Below are positions 16,990 to 25,068 of a DNA stretch of 64,000 nt, in pieces. The stretch is from Prevotella sp. P5-108 (GTDB lineage: Bacteria > Bacteroidota > Bacteroidia > Bacteroidales > Bacteroidaceae), in assembly GCF_002251385.1 (NCBI RefSeq), contig NZ_NPJJ01000028.1, positions 1-64,000 of the forward strand, given 5' to 3'. The translations under genes were made by a program, and so were the position numbers. The notes beneath the pieces were generated by a model. It searched no databases. It saw only the letters and a list, made by a program, of their open reading frames with translations, and was not told where the DNA came from. Numbering within the stretch: the stretch's first letter is position 1; each line of letters opens with the position of its first letter.

Positions 16990-18183
16990 ATGAATACAAA
17001 CCGAAGACCTATGCAATACCCTCTGATTTCAGAATATGTAGCAGCCATACGCGACGCAAAGGAAAATCTGGACAAATTGGCTTACTTGGAGCCAGTACTC
17101 GACAATCACGGCGAGCCCTGTCGCAGCAACGGCGACTTTGCCGTAGTGTTCAAGATGAAAGACCCGAAGACGGGGCGAAACTATGCCTTGAAGTGCTTTA
17201 CCGACGAACAGGAAGGCAGGGGCGAGGCTTATCGGCAGATAACCGAGGAACTGGCGTCTGTCGACTCGACATATATCACTGCAGTTAAGTATCTGGAACA
17301 GGAGCTAAGTGTCAATGACGAGGCGTTTCCCGTGCTGCTGATGGACTGGGTAGACGGCGAGACGATGGAGACCTACATTGCCGACCACTATGCCGACAGC
17401 CATGCCATGGCCATGCTCTGCTACCGTTTCTGCGAAATGGCAGCATGGCTCCGCGCGCAGTCATTCGCCCACGGCGACATCAAGCCCGACAACATCATGG
17501 TGCGCCCCGACAGCACTCTGACGCTGGTAGATTACGACGGCATGTATGTAGCAACCATGAAAGGTAAGAAGTCGCCAACCATCGGCACCAAGGACTTTGC
17601 GCATCCACTGCGCACCGTAGACGATTTCGACGAGACCATCGACGACTTTGCGTTGGCAGTCATCGCCCTCTCGCTCAAGGCCATATCTCTCGACCCGTCT
17701 CTCTACACCACCTACGGAACCTCAGACCGTCTGCTGTTCGCAGCCAGCGATTTTCTTGACCTGAGCAAGAGCAAGGTATTGGCGGCATTGCAGAGCCTGC
17801 TGGCCGACGAAGAACTCAAAACCCTGCTGTCCATGTTTCTCATGGCAAGCGCCAAGAAAAGTCTGTCCATGTGCTCATTCAGTCTGTTTGGTCTAAAAGT
17901 GCCCCACTGCGAGCAGCCGAAGGAGGAAGAGGTGCTGGGTACCGAGGTGACGGAAGAAGATATAAAGAATGGTATCAGAGATGAACGGGGCGTGACGTAT
18001 AGCAAGGATGGGGAAAGGCTGCTAAAAGCTCTTGGAAGGGCTTTATCTGGCCACTATATGATAAAGGAAGGCACAAAAGTAATTTGCAATGAGGCGTTTT
18101 CCAACTGCAGATCTCTGACCAGCATCAATATACCGGACTGTGTGACAAGCATTGGGAACTCTGCATTTTATGAATGTATTTAG
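16990..18183 (+). CDS. Protein kinase with LRR tail, 5' part cut by element 1
   Basis: A 397-residue reading with a Ser/Thr-type protein kinase domain (about 40-290): ATP-binding lysine in NYALKCF (K68), catalytic loop HGDIKPDN (161-168) and DYDG in place of DFG (181-184). A glycine-rich loop is poorly formed. From about residue 358 a BspA-type leucine-rich repeat begins (CRSLTSINIPD). After TG at 18176 the frame runs into element 1 and stops after Cys-Ile. Joining 16990-18176 to 34358-35689 and 51169-51238 restores one frame of 862 codons. The truncated kinase could still be active. ATG at 17011 is an alternative start. Confidence 0.85.
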   Translation: MNTNRRPMQYPLISEYVAAIRDAKENLDKLAYLEPVLDNHGEPCRSNGDFAVVFKMKDPKTGRNYALKCFTDEQEGRGEAYRQITEELASVDSTYITAVKYLEQELSVNDEAFPVLLMDWVDGETMETYIADHYADSHAMAMLCYRFCEMAAWLRAQSFAHGDIKPDNIMVRPDSTLTLVDYDGMYVATMKGKKSPTIGTKDFAHPLRTVDDFDETIDDFALAVIALSLKAISLDPSLYTTYGTSDRLLFAASDFLDLSKSKVLAALQSLLADEELKTLLSMFLMASAKKSLSMCSFSLFGLKVPHCEQPKEEEVLGTEVTEEDIKNGIRDERGVTYSKDGERLLKALGRALSGHYMIKEGTKVICNEAFSNCRSLTSINIPDCVTSIGNSAFYECI

Positions 18184-18188
18184 AGCCT

Positions 18189-18531
18189 TATAACTAACCA
18201 TAACTTACTATGACTAACTAACCATAAAGTATTGATTTTCAACACTCTTTGTTTTTTAATACTTTCTGAGTGCTTTTTGGCAGTTCCCGATTTTCCACAT
18301 ATTTTTGCAGCGTATTTCTACCGTGGAGAATTTGCGGAGCTTTTATTTTGTCATATTGTGAACGTAGTTGACAAGGGTTTACGAGTGGTTACGATGAAGG
18401 ACAGATTTGAAGCTGATAGGCAAAAAGCGTTATATCGTGGATTGGGTTGACAAAGGTTGTCAATGGTTCACTTCCGTTTACTCCATAGGTGGAATACTCA
18501 AAGTATGTAGAACATAGCAATATCATAGAGT
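18189..18531. other. Left end of element 1 with integrase-site-like repeats
   Basis: No gene seen. GTTGACAAGGGTTTAC (18367-18382) and the palindrome TTGACAAAGGTTGTCAA (18447-18463) recur at the same relative places in element 2, so they are probably integrase or excisionase arm sites, or operators for the regulator at 18532. Confidence 0.55.
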
Positions 18532-19482
18532 ATGAGACCGACAAGAAAATGTGAATTTTGTGGCAAGACATTCGTGCCAAGAAGCGGTATGCAGAAATAC
18601 TGTTCCGAGGAATGTCAGGCAGAGGCAAAACGTCTTAGGAAGAAAAGACAGCAGGAATTGATTAACGGTATTGAGCCAATCATGGATCTGCAACATCAGG
18701 AGTATCTTACCTTCTCCAAAGCTGCCATTCTGATGGGATGCACCCGACAGTATATCTACAAACTTGTGGCTAACGGAAAGTTGAAGGCATCAAGATTGAG
18801 CAGCAGAATGGCATTCGTAAGAAAGGCTGATATAGAGAAGATGTTTGAGGGTAATCCCTACAAGCGTGTGATTCCTGCCAGCAAGAGCAAACCCAATAAA
18901 AAGGCAAAAGCAGAAAAGCAAATACGAAAGCAGGAACCGACAAAAGGGAAAGAGGAGAATGAGGTGCTTGACTATTATTCTGGTGAGGAAGTGATGTCCA
19001 TTTATAAGGTCAAGAAGTCTTGGCTCTACACCTCCGCCAAGCGCAACCAGATACCGATGTGCCGTATCGCTGGCAAGAACTATTACAGCAAACGGCATAT
19101 TGATGAGTTCTTCGGTACTGCCGTTGACATCAACAGCATCACGGAATGGGTGACTGCTGATGATGTAGAGGATGCTTTCAGTATGAGCAAGTCGGCACTC
19201 AGGGCATATGCATATCGTCATAAGATACCCACCAAACGTGAGTATGGTCGCACCTATTATTCCAAGGAACATCTTGAAGAACTGCGCAGGACTGACCTCA
19301 TGAGCGATGACAACTATTATACCACCGAACAAGTGCAGCTGTTGTATGGTCTGACAAGTGCCAATATCTGCCATATTGTGAGAGTTCACCATATTAGCAA
19401 GGTAAAAGTGGGTGTAAAGAACTTGCTTTTGAAGACGGATGTGGAGCGAGCAATGGCGGAAAGAGCAGCAAAAGGACTGTGA
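18532..19482 (+). CDS. Zinc-finger multi-HTH regulator (excisionase-like)
   Basis: A 316-residue DNA-binding protein. Residues 5-30 carry CEFCGKTF and a later CSEEC, a treble-clef-like zinc site. Four helix-turn-helix units of the excisionase/MerR type follow: KAAILMGCTRQYIYKLVANG (about 62-81), EVMSIYKVKKSWLYTSAKRN, DVEDAFSMSKSALRAYAYRH and QVQLLYGLTSANICHIVRVH. Element 2 has a homologue (36044-37015) in the same place. It sits 128 bases before the integrase on the same strand, so a role in directing excision or repressing the integrase is likely. Confidence 0.75.
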   Translation: MRPTRKCEFCGKTFVPRSGMQKYCSEECQAEAKRLRKKRQQELINGIEPIMDLQHQEYLTFSKAAILMGCTRQYIYKLVANGKLKASRLSSRMAFVRKADIEKMFEGNPYKRVIPASKSKPNKKAKAEKQIRKQEPTKGKEENEVLDYYSGEEVMSIYKVKKSWLYTSAKRNQIPMCRIAGKNYYSKRHIDEFFGTAVDINSITEWVTADDVEDAFSMSKSALRAYAYRHKIPTKREYGRTYYSKEHLEELRRTDLMSDDNYYTTEQVQLLYGLTSANICHIVRVHHISKVKVGVKNLLLKTDVERAMAERAAKGL

Positions 19483-19531
19483 TTTCAAATGATTTCAGCA
19501 TTATCCATCAATGACTGCAAATAATTGGAGT

Positions 19532-19559
19532 CACGGAAGTATCATTCAGTTATTTTGCA
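19532..19559 (+). promoter_or_regulatory. Shared 28-bp promoter motif, copy 1 (integrase 1)
   Basis: CACGG, then ATCATTC, then GTTATTTTGCA. The same spaced pattern precedes three other element genes (21924, 37103, 39777). The end resembles the -7 TAnnTTTG box. It lies 51 bases before the integrase start. Confidence 0.65.
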
Positions 19560-19610
19560 GCCGTGAAGAGACACTTCACCATGAATAATCATCAATAATA
19601 CATATCAGTT

Positions 19611-20732
19611 ATGAGCAACATTTGCAAGACCGTATCATTGCGTACACGCAAAATCAAGGACGGACACATGCTGTCCTATTATCTTGACTATTATCCTGGC
19701 TATCGTGACGAGAGCACGATGAAAGTCATCCGCCATGAGTCGCTTGGCATCTACATCTATGCCAAGCCGAAGAACCAGACGGAACAGAAGTACAACCTCA
19801 ACCTTACGGCAAGAGCCGAGGCGATACGCTGCCGTCGCTTCGAGGCTATCGTCAACGAGCGTTATGATTTCTTCGACAAGGAGAAGATGAAAGGAGATTT
19901 CCTCGCCTACTTCAAGAAACTGGCGGACAAGAAGAACTCCAAGTGGCAACACGTCTATATGCACTTTCGTACCTTCACGCAAGGCAAGTGTACCTTTGGA
20001 GAGATTAACGTGGATTTGTGCAACAGGTTTCGTGAGTATCTGCTGACAGCACCACAGGGACTGCATAAGAACAGAAAGCTACATATCAACTCGGCAGCCA
20101 ACTACTGGTCAACTTTCCGTGCTTCAATCCACACTGCCTATCGTGACCGCAAGATAAAGGAGAACCCGAACGGTTTCTTGGAGCGTATCGAGACAATCCC
20201 GACTGACAAGGAGCATCTTTCACAAGACGAGGTTATCCGCTTGGCATCCACACCATGCTCTGCTCCTGCCTTGAAGCGAGCCTTCCTGTTCTCTTGCCTA
20301 ACGGCATTGCGAAAGAGCGACATCAAGAAGCTCACTTGGGAGGAGATACAGCCATACGGCAGCGATGGTGTGATGTATGTCACCACACGAATGCAGAAGA
20401 CAAAAGACATCGTGCATAACCCAATCAGTGAGGAAGCCTTGGAACTGATAGGCTATTCACCAGATAAACGAGGCAAGGTGTTCCCCGATTTCAAAGACTC
20501 CATGACGCAGGCACCATTGAAGAACTGGCTGAAAGATGCAGGGATTACCAAGCATATCTCCTATCATTGCTCACGCCACAGCTTTGCCTGTCTCCAGTTG
20601 GACGCAGGAACAAGTATTGCCGTAGTACAGCGTTATCTCGGTCACAAGAATGTGGCAACAACAGAAGTGTATGCCAAGATTTCCGATGCTCAGAAGCGTG
20701 CTTCGGTTGGCTGTATCACCTTGAAGAAGTAA
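19611..20732 (+). CDS. Tyrosine recombinase (integrase) of element 1
   Basis: A 373-residue tyrosine recombinase that cuts and rejoins the element ends. The catalytic set is visible: Arg in LTALRKSDIKKLTW (near 233), HCSRHSF giving HxxR (about 319-322), GHKN, and the nucleophile Tyr in TTEVYAKI (near 353). The N-terminal 100 residues form the SAM-like arm/core-binding domain with a conserved LGIYIYAKPKNQ segment. It is closely related to the integrase of element 2. It is followed by a strong terminator. Confidence 0.93.
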   Translation: MSNICKTVSLRTRKIKDGHMLSYYLDYYPGYRDESTMKVIRHESLGIYIYAKPKNQTEQKYNLNLTARAEAIRCRRFEAIVNERYDFFDKEKMKGDFLAYFKKLADKKNSKWQHVYMHFRTFTQGKCTFGEINVDLCNRFREYLLTAPQGLHKNRKLHINSAANYWSTFRASIHTAYRDRKIKENPNGFLERIETIPTDKEHLSQDEVIRLASTPCSAPALKRAFLFSCLTALRKSDIKKLTWEEIQPYGSDGVMYVTTRMQKTKDIVHNPISEEALELIGYSPDKRGKVFPDFKDSMTQAPLKNWLKDAGITKHISYHCSRHSFACLQLDAGTSIAVVQRYLGHKNVATTEVYAKISDAQKRASVGCITLKK

Positions 20733-20753
20733 CCATTTGACAATAATACGCAG

Positions 20754-20793
20754 AAAAGGACTGTTGGAATGATAGTGTTCCAATAGTCCTTTT
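20754..20793 (+). terminator. Terminator after integrase 1
   Basis: AAAAGGACTGTTGGAA pairs with TTCCAATAGTCCTTTT (one mismatch), followed by more T. Confidence 0.85.
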
Positions 20794-21050
20794 CTCGTTT
20801 TGTTGGTTCTATTTGCTGTCGTGGATAGAACCAATTCGACAAATACATTCCAATTTCTGTTGATATTGAGGAGGAACTGCAAATATCCCTTTTCTTTGCC
20901 CTTACCTTTGTAGTCAGCAATTAGCAGCAACTGACGTTAACGAGAAGTTTAAAGTATGATTCAGAGTATGATATCATATTAGAACGCTAATAAAGCGTAA
21001 AAGAAAGAGTGCCAGAGAACGTAAATACGGTTTTTACATGCTTCTGCATC

Positions 21051-21058
21051 TAATTTTG
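21051..21058 (+). promoter_or_regulatory. -7 box for the 21099 gene
   Basis: TAATTTTG matches the -7 consensus 41 bases before the start codon; no TTG is seen at -33. Confidence 0.5.
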
Positions 21059-21098
21059 TGGAAGTTTTTGAACGAATAACAATAAAACGAATACAATA

Positions 21099-21866
21099 AT
21101 GATAGAAAACAAGACAACTTCAGATTGTACCATCTACGCTTTTGTTGGTACAGCAATTCTTGCCATCTCTCTTGTCGTGGCGATGTATGTAGGCAATGAC
21201 TTTCACCAAAGTCTGTTTGTCGAGTCAATCATCTTTGTAGGAAGCAACATCCTGCTTTGGGCGATATTCATTTCTATGGTGAATTATCCCTATGAACTGA
21301 TGACCATTGGTAGCAACAGCAAGACAAAGAAAAACGTTGTAGAAGCAGAGTCAGCAACAGAACAAGAACAGCCAATGCAAACCTTACCACAAACAGAGCC
21401 AGCACAATACAGTCATGAAGACTATGCCAAGCGTGTAGAGGCACAAGAAAAAGAAGCGCAGGAGGAAAAGGACAAGCGAACAAGAGCCGTACTTGACTAT
21501 GTGCATCGTACCATGTCAAGGTTTCTTTATGAGGAAGATTTGTACAAGGTAATTGAGGCTGTCAAGGAATGGAGCAACGACACCAACTATACCCCGATAG
21601 CAATAAACCGTTTCAAGAAGACGGTTGAGAATATTCCTTTAAGGCACTTCGTGTGGAATATCGCAGAACGTTTGGGTAAGCGTGATTACACAATGGCAAT
21701 GCGAATAGCCTTTGTCAAGGCTTTATTTCCAAAGCCGTTTGAAGGCTTGGACTACAGCACATTGAAGAACCTGAAAGCACCATGTTCCAATGATGTCATT
21801 CCTATTGACGAGCCTGCCAATGGTGAATATGATTTCCATGATGTGACGGAGGAAAATCCCGAATAA
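21099..21866 (+). CDS. Element membrane protein with two TM segments
   Basis: A 255-residue protein of unknown function. Residues about 11-30 and 43-62 are membrane segments, followed by a polar Glu/Gln-rich coiled-coil-like stretch (about 75-130) and a globular C-terminal domain with IPLRHFVWNIAERLG and DYSTLKNLKAP. Element 2 encodes a homologue (38611-39459) with the same TM layout and the same RHxxWNI and STLKNL motifs, so it belongs to the element core, not to cargo. A role in maintenance or mobilization is a guess. Confidence 0.6.
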   Translation: MIENKTTSDCTIYAFVGTAILAISLVVAMYVGNDFHQSLFVESIIFVGSNILLWAIFISMVNYPYELMTIGSNSKTKKNVVEAESATEQEQPMQTLPQTEPAQYSHEDYAKRVEAQEKEAQEEKDKRTRAVLDYVHRTMSRFLYEEDLYKVIEAVKEWSNDTNYTPIAINRFKKTVENIPLRHFVWNIAERLGKRDYTMAMRIAFVKALFPKPFEGLDYSTLKNLKAPCSNDVIPIDEPANGEYDFHDVTEENPE

Positions 21867-21923
21867 TCCCCATTGTTAGAGTTATTCCTTCGTGAATGAC
21901 AAATGACTGTCACGAACCTCAGT

Positions 21924-21951
21924 AACGGAAGCATCATTCTGTTCCTTTGCA
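21924..21951 (+). promoter_or_regulatory. Shared 28-bp promoter motif, copy 2
   Basis: AACGG, ATCATTC and GTTCCTTTGCA in the same spacing as at 19532, 37103 and 39777. It lies 23 bases before the HTH gene at 21975, which suggests co-regulation with the integrase. Confidence 0.65.
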
Positions 21952-21974
21952 CCAGTTATTAACAAAGTATCAGA

Positions 21975-22346
21975 ATGAATAAGGAATTAACTTTCAACGA
22001 CCTTCCAATGGTCGTTGCCCAGCTTCGGGATGAAGTGGTGGGCATGAAGCAGATGATCAGCAGTCTGCAATCACAGAACAAGCCACACAAGGCGAACACG
22101 CACATACCTATGAGTGTGGAGGAAGCATCGGCATACCTGAAAATGCCGATGGCAACTCTCTACATGAAACTTGGCAACGGCAGCATTCCCGCCACCAAAC
22201 CTGGCAAGCGTTATTGCCTCTATCAGGATGAACTTGACAAGTGGCTGGAGACTAACCGCAAGAATCCTGTACCTCTCACAGCAGAGGAGGAGAATGCAGC
22301 CATTCTTGCAGGCAACAAGCGCAAGCCGAAACCCTTAAACTGGTAA
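21975..22346 (+). CDS. Small helix-turn-helix protein (excisionase-type)
   Basis: A 123-residue protein. The N-terminus has ELTFNDLPMVVAQLRDEV and a short coiled coil. Residues about 48-100 form an HTH_17 winged helix: SVEEASAYLKMPMATLYMKL, then IPATKPGKRYCLYQDELDKW. Proteins of this type act as recombination directionality factors or regulators in Bacteroidetes mobile elements. The element 2 homologue is at 39835-40221. Four bases separate its stop from the DUF3987 gene, so they are co-transcribed. Confidence 0.8.
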   Translation: MNKELTFNDLPMVVAQLRDEVVGMKQMISSLQSQNKPHKANTHIPMSVEEASAYLKMPMATLYMKLGNGSIPATKPGKRYCLYQDELDKWLETNRKNPVPLTAEEENAAILAGNKRKPKPLNW

Positions 22347-22350
22347 TATC

Positions 22351-23742
22351 ATGGATGCGCTTGAACTATGTAACAAAATCAACATGGAAGCCGAGTCTTT
22401 AGCGGACTCAGGCTTCCCTCTTGAGGTATTTCCACAAAAAATGCAGTCCATCATCATAGACATGGTGGTGCATGGCAATTTCAAGGTGGATTATGTCGCC
22501 ATGTCTATGCTGTCGGCAGCATCTGCGGCTCTTGGCAATACCTATCGTATTCACGTTAAGCAGGATTGGGACACGAATGCCGCCCTTTATATCATATTGG
22601 TTGGCAGACCTGGCATGGGCAAAACTCCACCATTACAGCTTGCATACAAGCCAATTCGGGAGTATGAACGAAAGCTGTTTGACAAGTTTTGCTATGAACT
22701 TGACCTATATGAGGCAGCATGTGCAACAAAGGAAAGCGGAAGCAAGGAAATGAAGAAGCCTATTCTGAAAAGGGTCACATTGGATGACTTTACATTGGAG
22801 GCTCTGGTATTGGAGCATTACAACAACTTGCGTGGCATAGCCATCAACTATGATGAAATTCTCGGACTGCTTGCCAATACAGACAGGTATGGGAAAAATC
22901 CCATGCTTGAACGCCTACTTTCCATCTGGAGCGGATGCCACTTGGAGAACACACGTGTCAAGAATGACCGCCCACAACGTGTAGAAGAGCCATGTGTCAA
23001 CATCATCGGTACAACACAGACCAAACGAATGAAGGAACTGATGGCTTCCAAATTCATGGATACAGGTTTTCTTGACCGTATTCTGGTTGTATATCCCAAA
23101 TCCAAGAAAGTTCCACACTGGCTGGATGAGGAAGACGGCCATGTGCGCCAGAGCGAGGCTTCAAGAAAATGGGCTGACATCATCGGGAAAATCTTTGGAC
23201 TTGACTATGCAAGGTGTAATGACACAAATGAATGTTGTCCAAATATCCTTTATATGGACAAGGACGCACACTCCCTTTTCTTTGGTTGGTGGAACAGAAA
23301 TGTGGATGCCATCAATGCCATAGAGGACGATGAAGATGTTGAAACGAGGGTGATGAAGCACAATACCCACGTCGCACGCATTGCCTTATTGCTCCAAGCT
23401 CTAAGATACGCCTGTGGCGAGAGTCATCTGCAAAGTATTGATGTGGATTCCATAAAAGGAGCATTACTGCTCAATGAATATTGTGAGAATTGTTATCAAC
23501 GCTGCCGAGCCTTTGTTGCTGAAGACACATGTGATTCTATGTCCAAGGAGTTGCTGTATCTGTTGGAAGACAGTTTTGACACAAAAACAGCCATAAAAAC
23601 AGGAATGGAGAATCTGCATGTTACAGACCGTACTGTGATGAACTATATAAAGGAGCTTATGAAGTCTGGACTAATCACAAAGGCAAAGAAAGGATTTTAC
23701 GAAAAAGTAAAGTTCGAAACAGGACAGGCAACTGAAACATAA
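22351..23742 (+). CDS. DUF3987-type P-loop protein
   Basis: A 463-residue protein with Walker A GRPGMGKTPP near residue 87-96 and an acidic strand IAINYDEILGLL that fits Walker B. The family (DUF3987) occurs in mobilizable elements next to primase-like genes and is thought to be a helicase-like replication or primase partner. The last 90 residues resemble a winged helix (KTGMENLHVTDRTVMNYIKE). It is paired with the Zn/Toprim protein downstream. Element 2 has replaced both by an initiator/DnaC pair. Confidence 0.75.
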   Translation: MDALELCNKINMEAESLADSGFPLEVFPQKMQSIIIDMVVHGNFKVDYVAMSMLSAASAALGNTYRIHVKQDWDTNAALYIILVGRPGMGKTPPLQLAYKPIREYERKLFDKFCYELDLYEAACATKESGSKEMKKPILKRVTLDDFTLEALVLEHYNNLRGIAINYDEILGLLANTDRYGKNPMLERLLSIWSGCHLENTRVKNDRPQRVEEPCVNIIGTTQTKRMKELMASKFMDTGFLDRILVVYPKSKKVPHWLDEEDGHVRQSEASRKWADIIGKIFGLDYARCNDTNECCPNILYMDKDAHSLFFGWWNRNVDAINAIEDDEDVETRVMKHNTHVARIALLLQALRYACGESHLQSIDVDSIKGALLLNEYCENCYQRCRAFVAEDTCDSMSKELLYLLEDSFDTKTAIKTGMENLHVTDRTVMNYIKELMKSGLITKAKKGFYEKVKFETGQATET

Positions 23743-23853
23743 ACCAACCTGTTTTCAGTATTCATTTGTTTCAGTTTTTCAGTTGACAAGTGCGTAACTG
23801 AAAACATGAAAGAACTGAAAGCTGAAATTCACCAATAATTCATTTCAGTTACG

Positions 23854-24879
23854 ATGATGAACGAGTATAGATTTCACTTGGAGAAATACAGATCGGGTAA
23901 TCGTTACACATGCCCGAATTGTGAGCGCAAGCGTTGTTTCACAAGATACATAGATGATGAGGGGGAAGTATCCTTCCCTGACAATGTAGGCAAATGCGAC
24001 CATGAGCATAGTTGTGGGTATCACTATACTCCTAAAGACTATTTCCGTGAGCATCCAGACTTTCTGTCTAAGGACAAATTGCCTTATCCGACAAGAAGGA
24101 ATACCCAACCGAAAGTCGTAGAAAAGCCTATGTCCTATATTGCCAACGCTATTATGGAGCGTTCCTTGTCTCATTACGGAATCAATCCGTTATACCAGTA
24201 CCTTTCCAAGGTCTTTGGTGAACAAGAGACAGAAAGGCTGATGAAGATGTATCATGTCGGAACATCCTATAAGTGGGGAGGCTCAACCATTTATTGGCAA
24301 GTTGACAAGGATGATAAGGTGAGGACTGGCAAGGTCATGCTATATAATCCCAAAGACGGACATCGTGTGAAAGAGCCACGTTCTTATGTTGGATGGGCGC
24401 ATGCTTTTCTTCATCTTCCAGATTTCAACTTGTGCCAATGTTTCTTTGGTGAGCATTTGCTGGCACAGCATCCCACAATGTCGGTCGCTATTGTCGAGAG
24501 TGAAAAAACTGCCATAATCGCATCCCATTTCATCCCCAATTTCATCTGGCTGGCAACTGGAGGTATGCATGGCTGTCTCAACCAAATCGCTGTCAAGGTA
24601 TTGGGAGGTCGGGACATCATTCTGTTCCCTGACCTTGGAGCAACGGACAAATGGAAATCAAAAATTCCATTGCTGCAATCTGTTTGCAAAAGGGTTGTCA
24701 TAAGCAACATCTTGGAAGACAATGCCACCGATGAACAAAAGACCAAAGGTCTTGACATTGCCGACTTCCTGCTGATGACGGAAACACCGCAGATGGCGCT
24801 ACAAAGGCTGAAAAAGCAACATCCGCCACTCCAACATCTGATAGACAGTCTTGGGTTGGTGTTGGTGGAAGAGCCATAG
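23854..24879 (+). CDS. Zinc-finger Toprim-like primase protein
   Basis: A 341-residue protein. The N-terminus has CPNCERKRCF and a later CDHEHSCGYH, a primase-type zinc-binding fold. The central region has VAIVESEKTAIIASHF, then WLATGGMHG and IILFPDLGA, which is the Toprim pattern (Glu, then DxD partly kept as PDLGA). These are hallmarks of the primase-like proteins (DUF6371 type) paired with DUF3987. It probably initiates or primes strand synthesis during transfer or maintenance. It starts 111 bases after its partner. Confidence 0.75.
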   Translation: MMNEYRFHLEKYRSGNRYTCPNCERKRCFTRYIDDEGEVSFPDNVGKCDHEHSCGYHYTPKDYFREHPDFLSKDKLPYPTRRNTQPKVVEKPMSYIANAIMERSLSHYGINPLYQYLSKVFGEQETERLMKMYHVGTSYKWGGSTIYWQVDKDDKVRTGKVMLYNPKDGHRVKEPRSYVGWAHAFLHLPDFNLCQCFFGEHLLAQHPTMSVAIVESEKTAIIASHFIPNFIWLATGGMHGCLNQIAVKVLGGRDIILFPDLGATDKWKSKIPLLQSVCKRVVISNILEDNATDEQKTKGLDIADFLLMTETPQMALQRLKKQHPPLQHLIDSLGLVLVEEP

Positions 24880-24926
24880 CAGAGTGGGTAAGGATCTGCG
24901 AGCACGCTTGCGTGACGGACTTTCAC

Positions 24927-24954
24927 AAAAGTCCTAAACATAATAGGGACTTTT
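24927..24954. other. Hairpin in the possible oriT region
   Basis: AAAAGTCC pairs with GGACTTTT around a 12-base loop. It can terminate the primase operon. The gap 24880-25068 just upstream of the MobV relaxase is also where the transfer origin would be expected; no nick site could be named. Confidence 0.5.
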
Positions 24955-25068
24955 AGATTCACTTGCTGACGCTGTTCACTTAAAAAATCCTTCTATTATG
25001 CTCAGGCTCCGCCCGAGACCTGTCACCAGTCATACTATAACAATGTTACAAACTCCAACAAGATTCTT

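Larger units (their letters stand above)
20733..21098. other. Gap with terminator and promoter
   Basis: Apart from the terminator at 20754-20793 and the -7 box at 21051-21058, nothing recognisable is seen in this AT-rich gap. Confidence 0.5.
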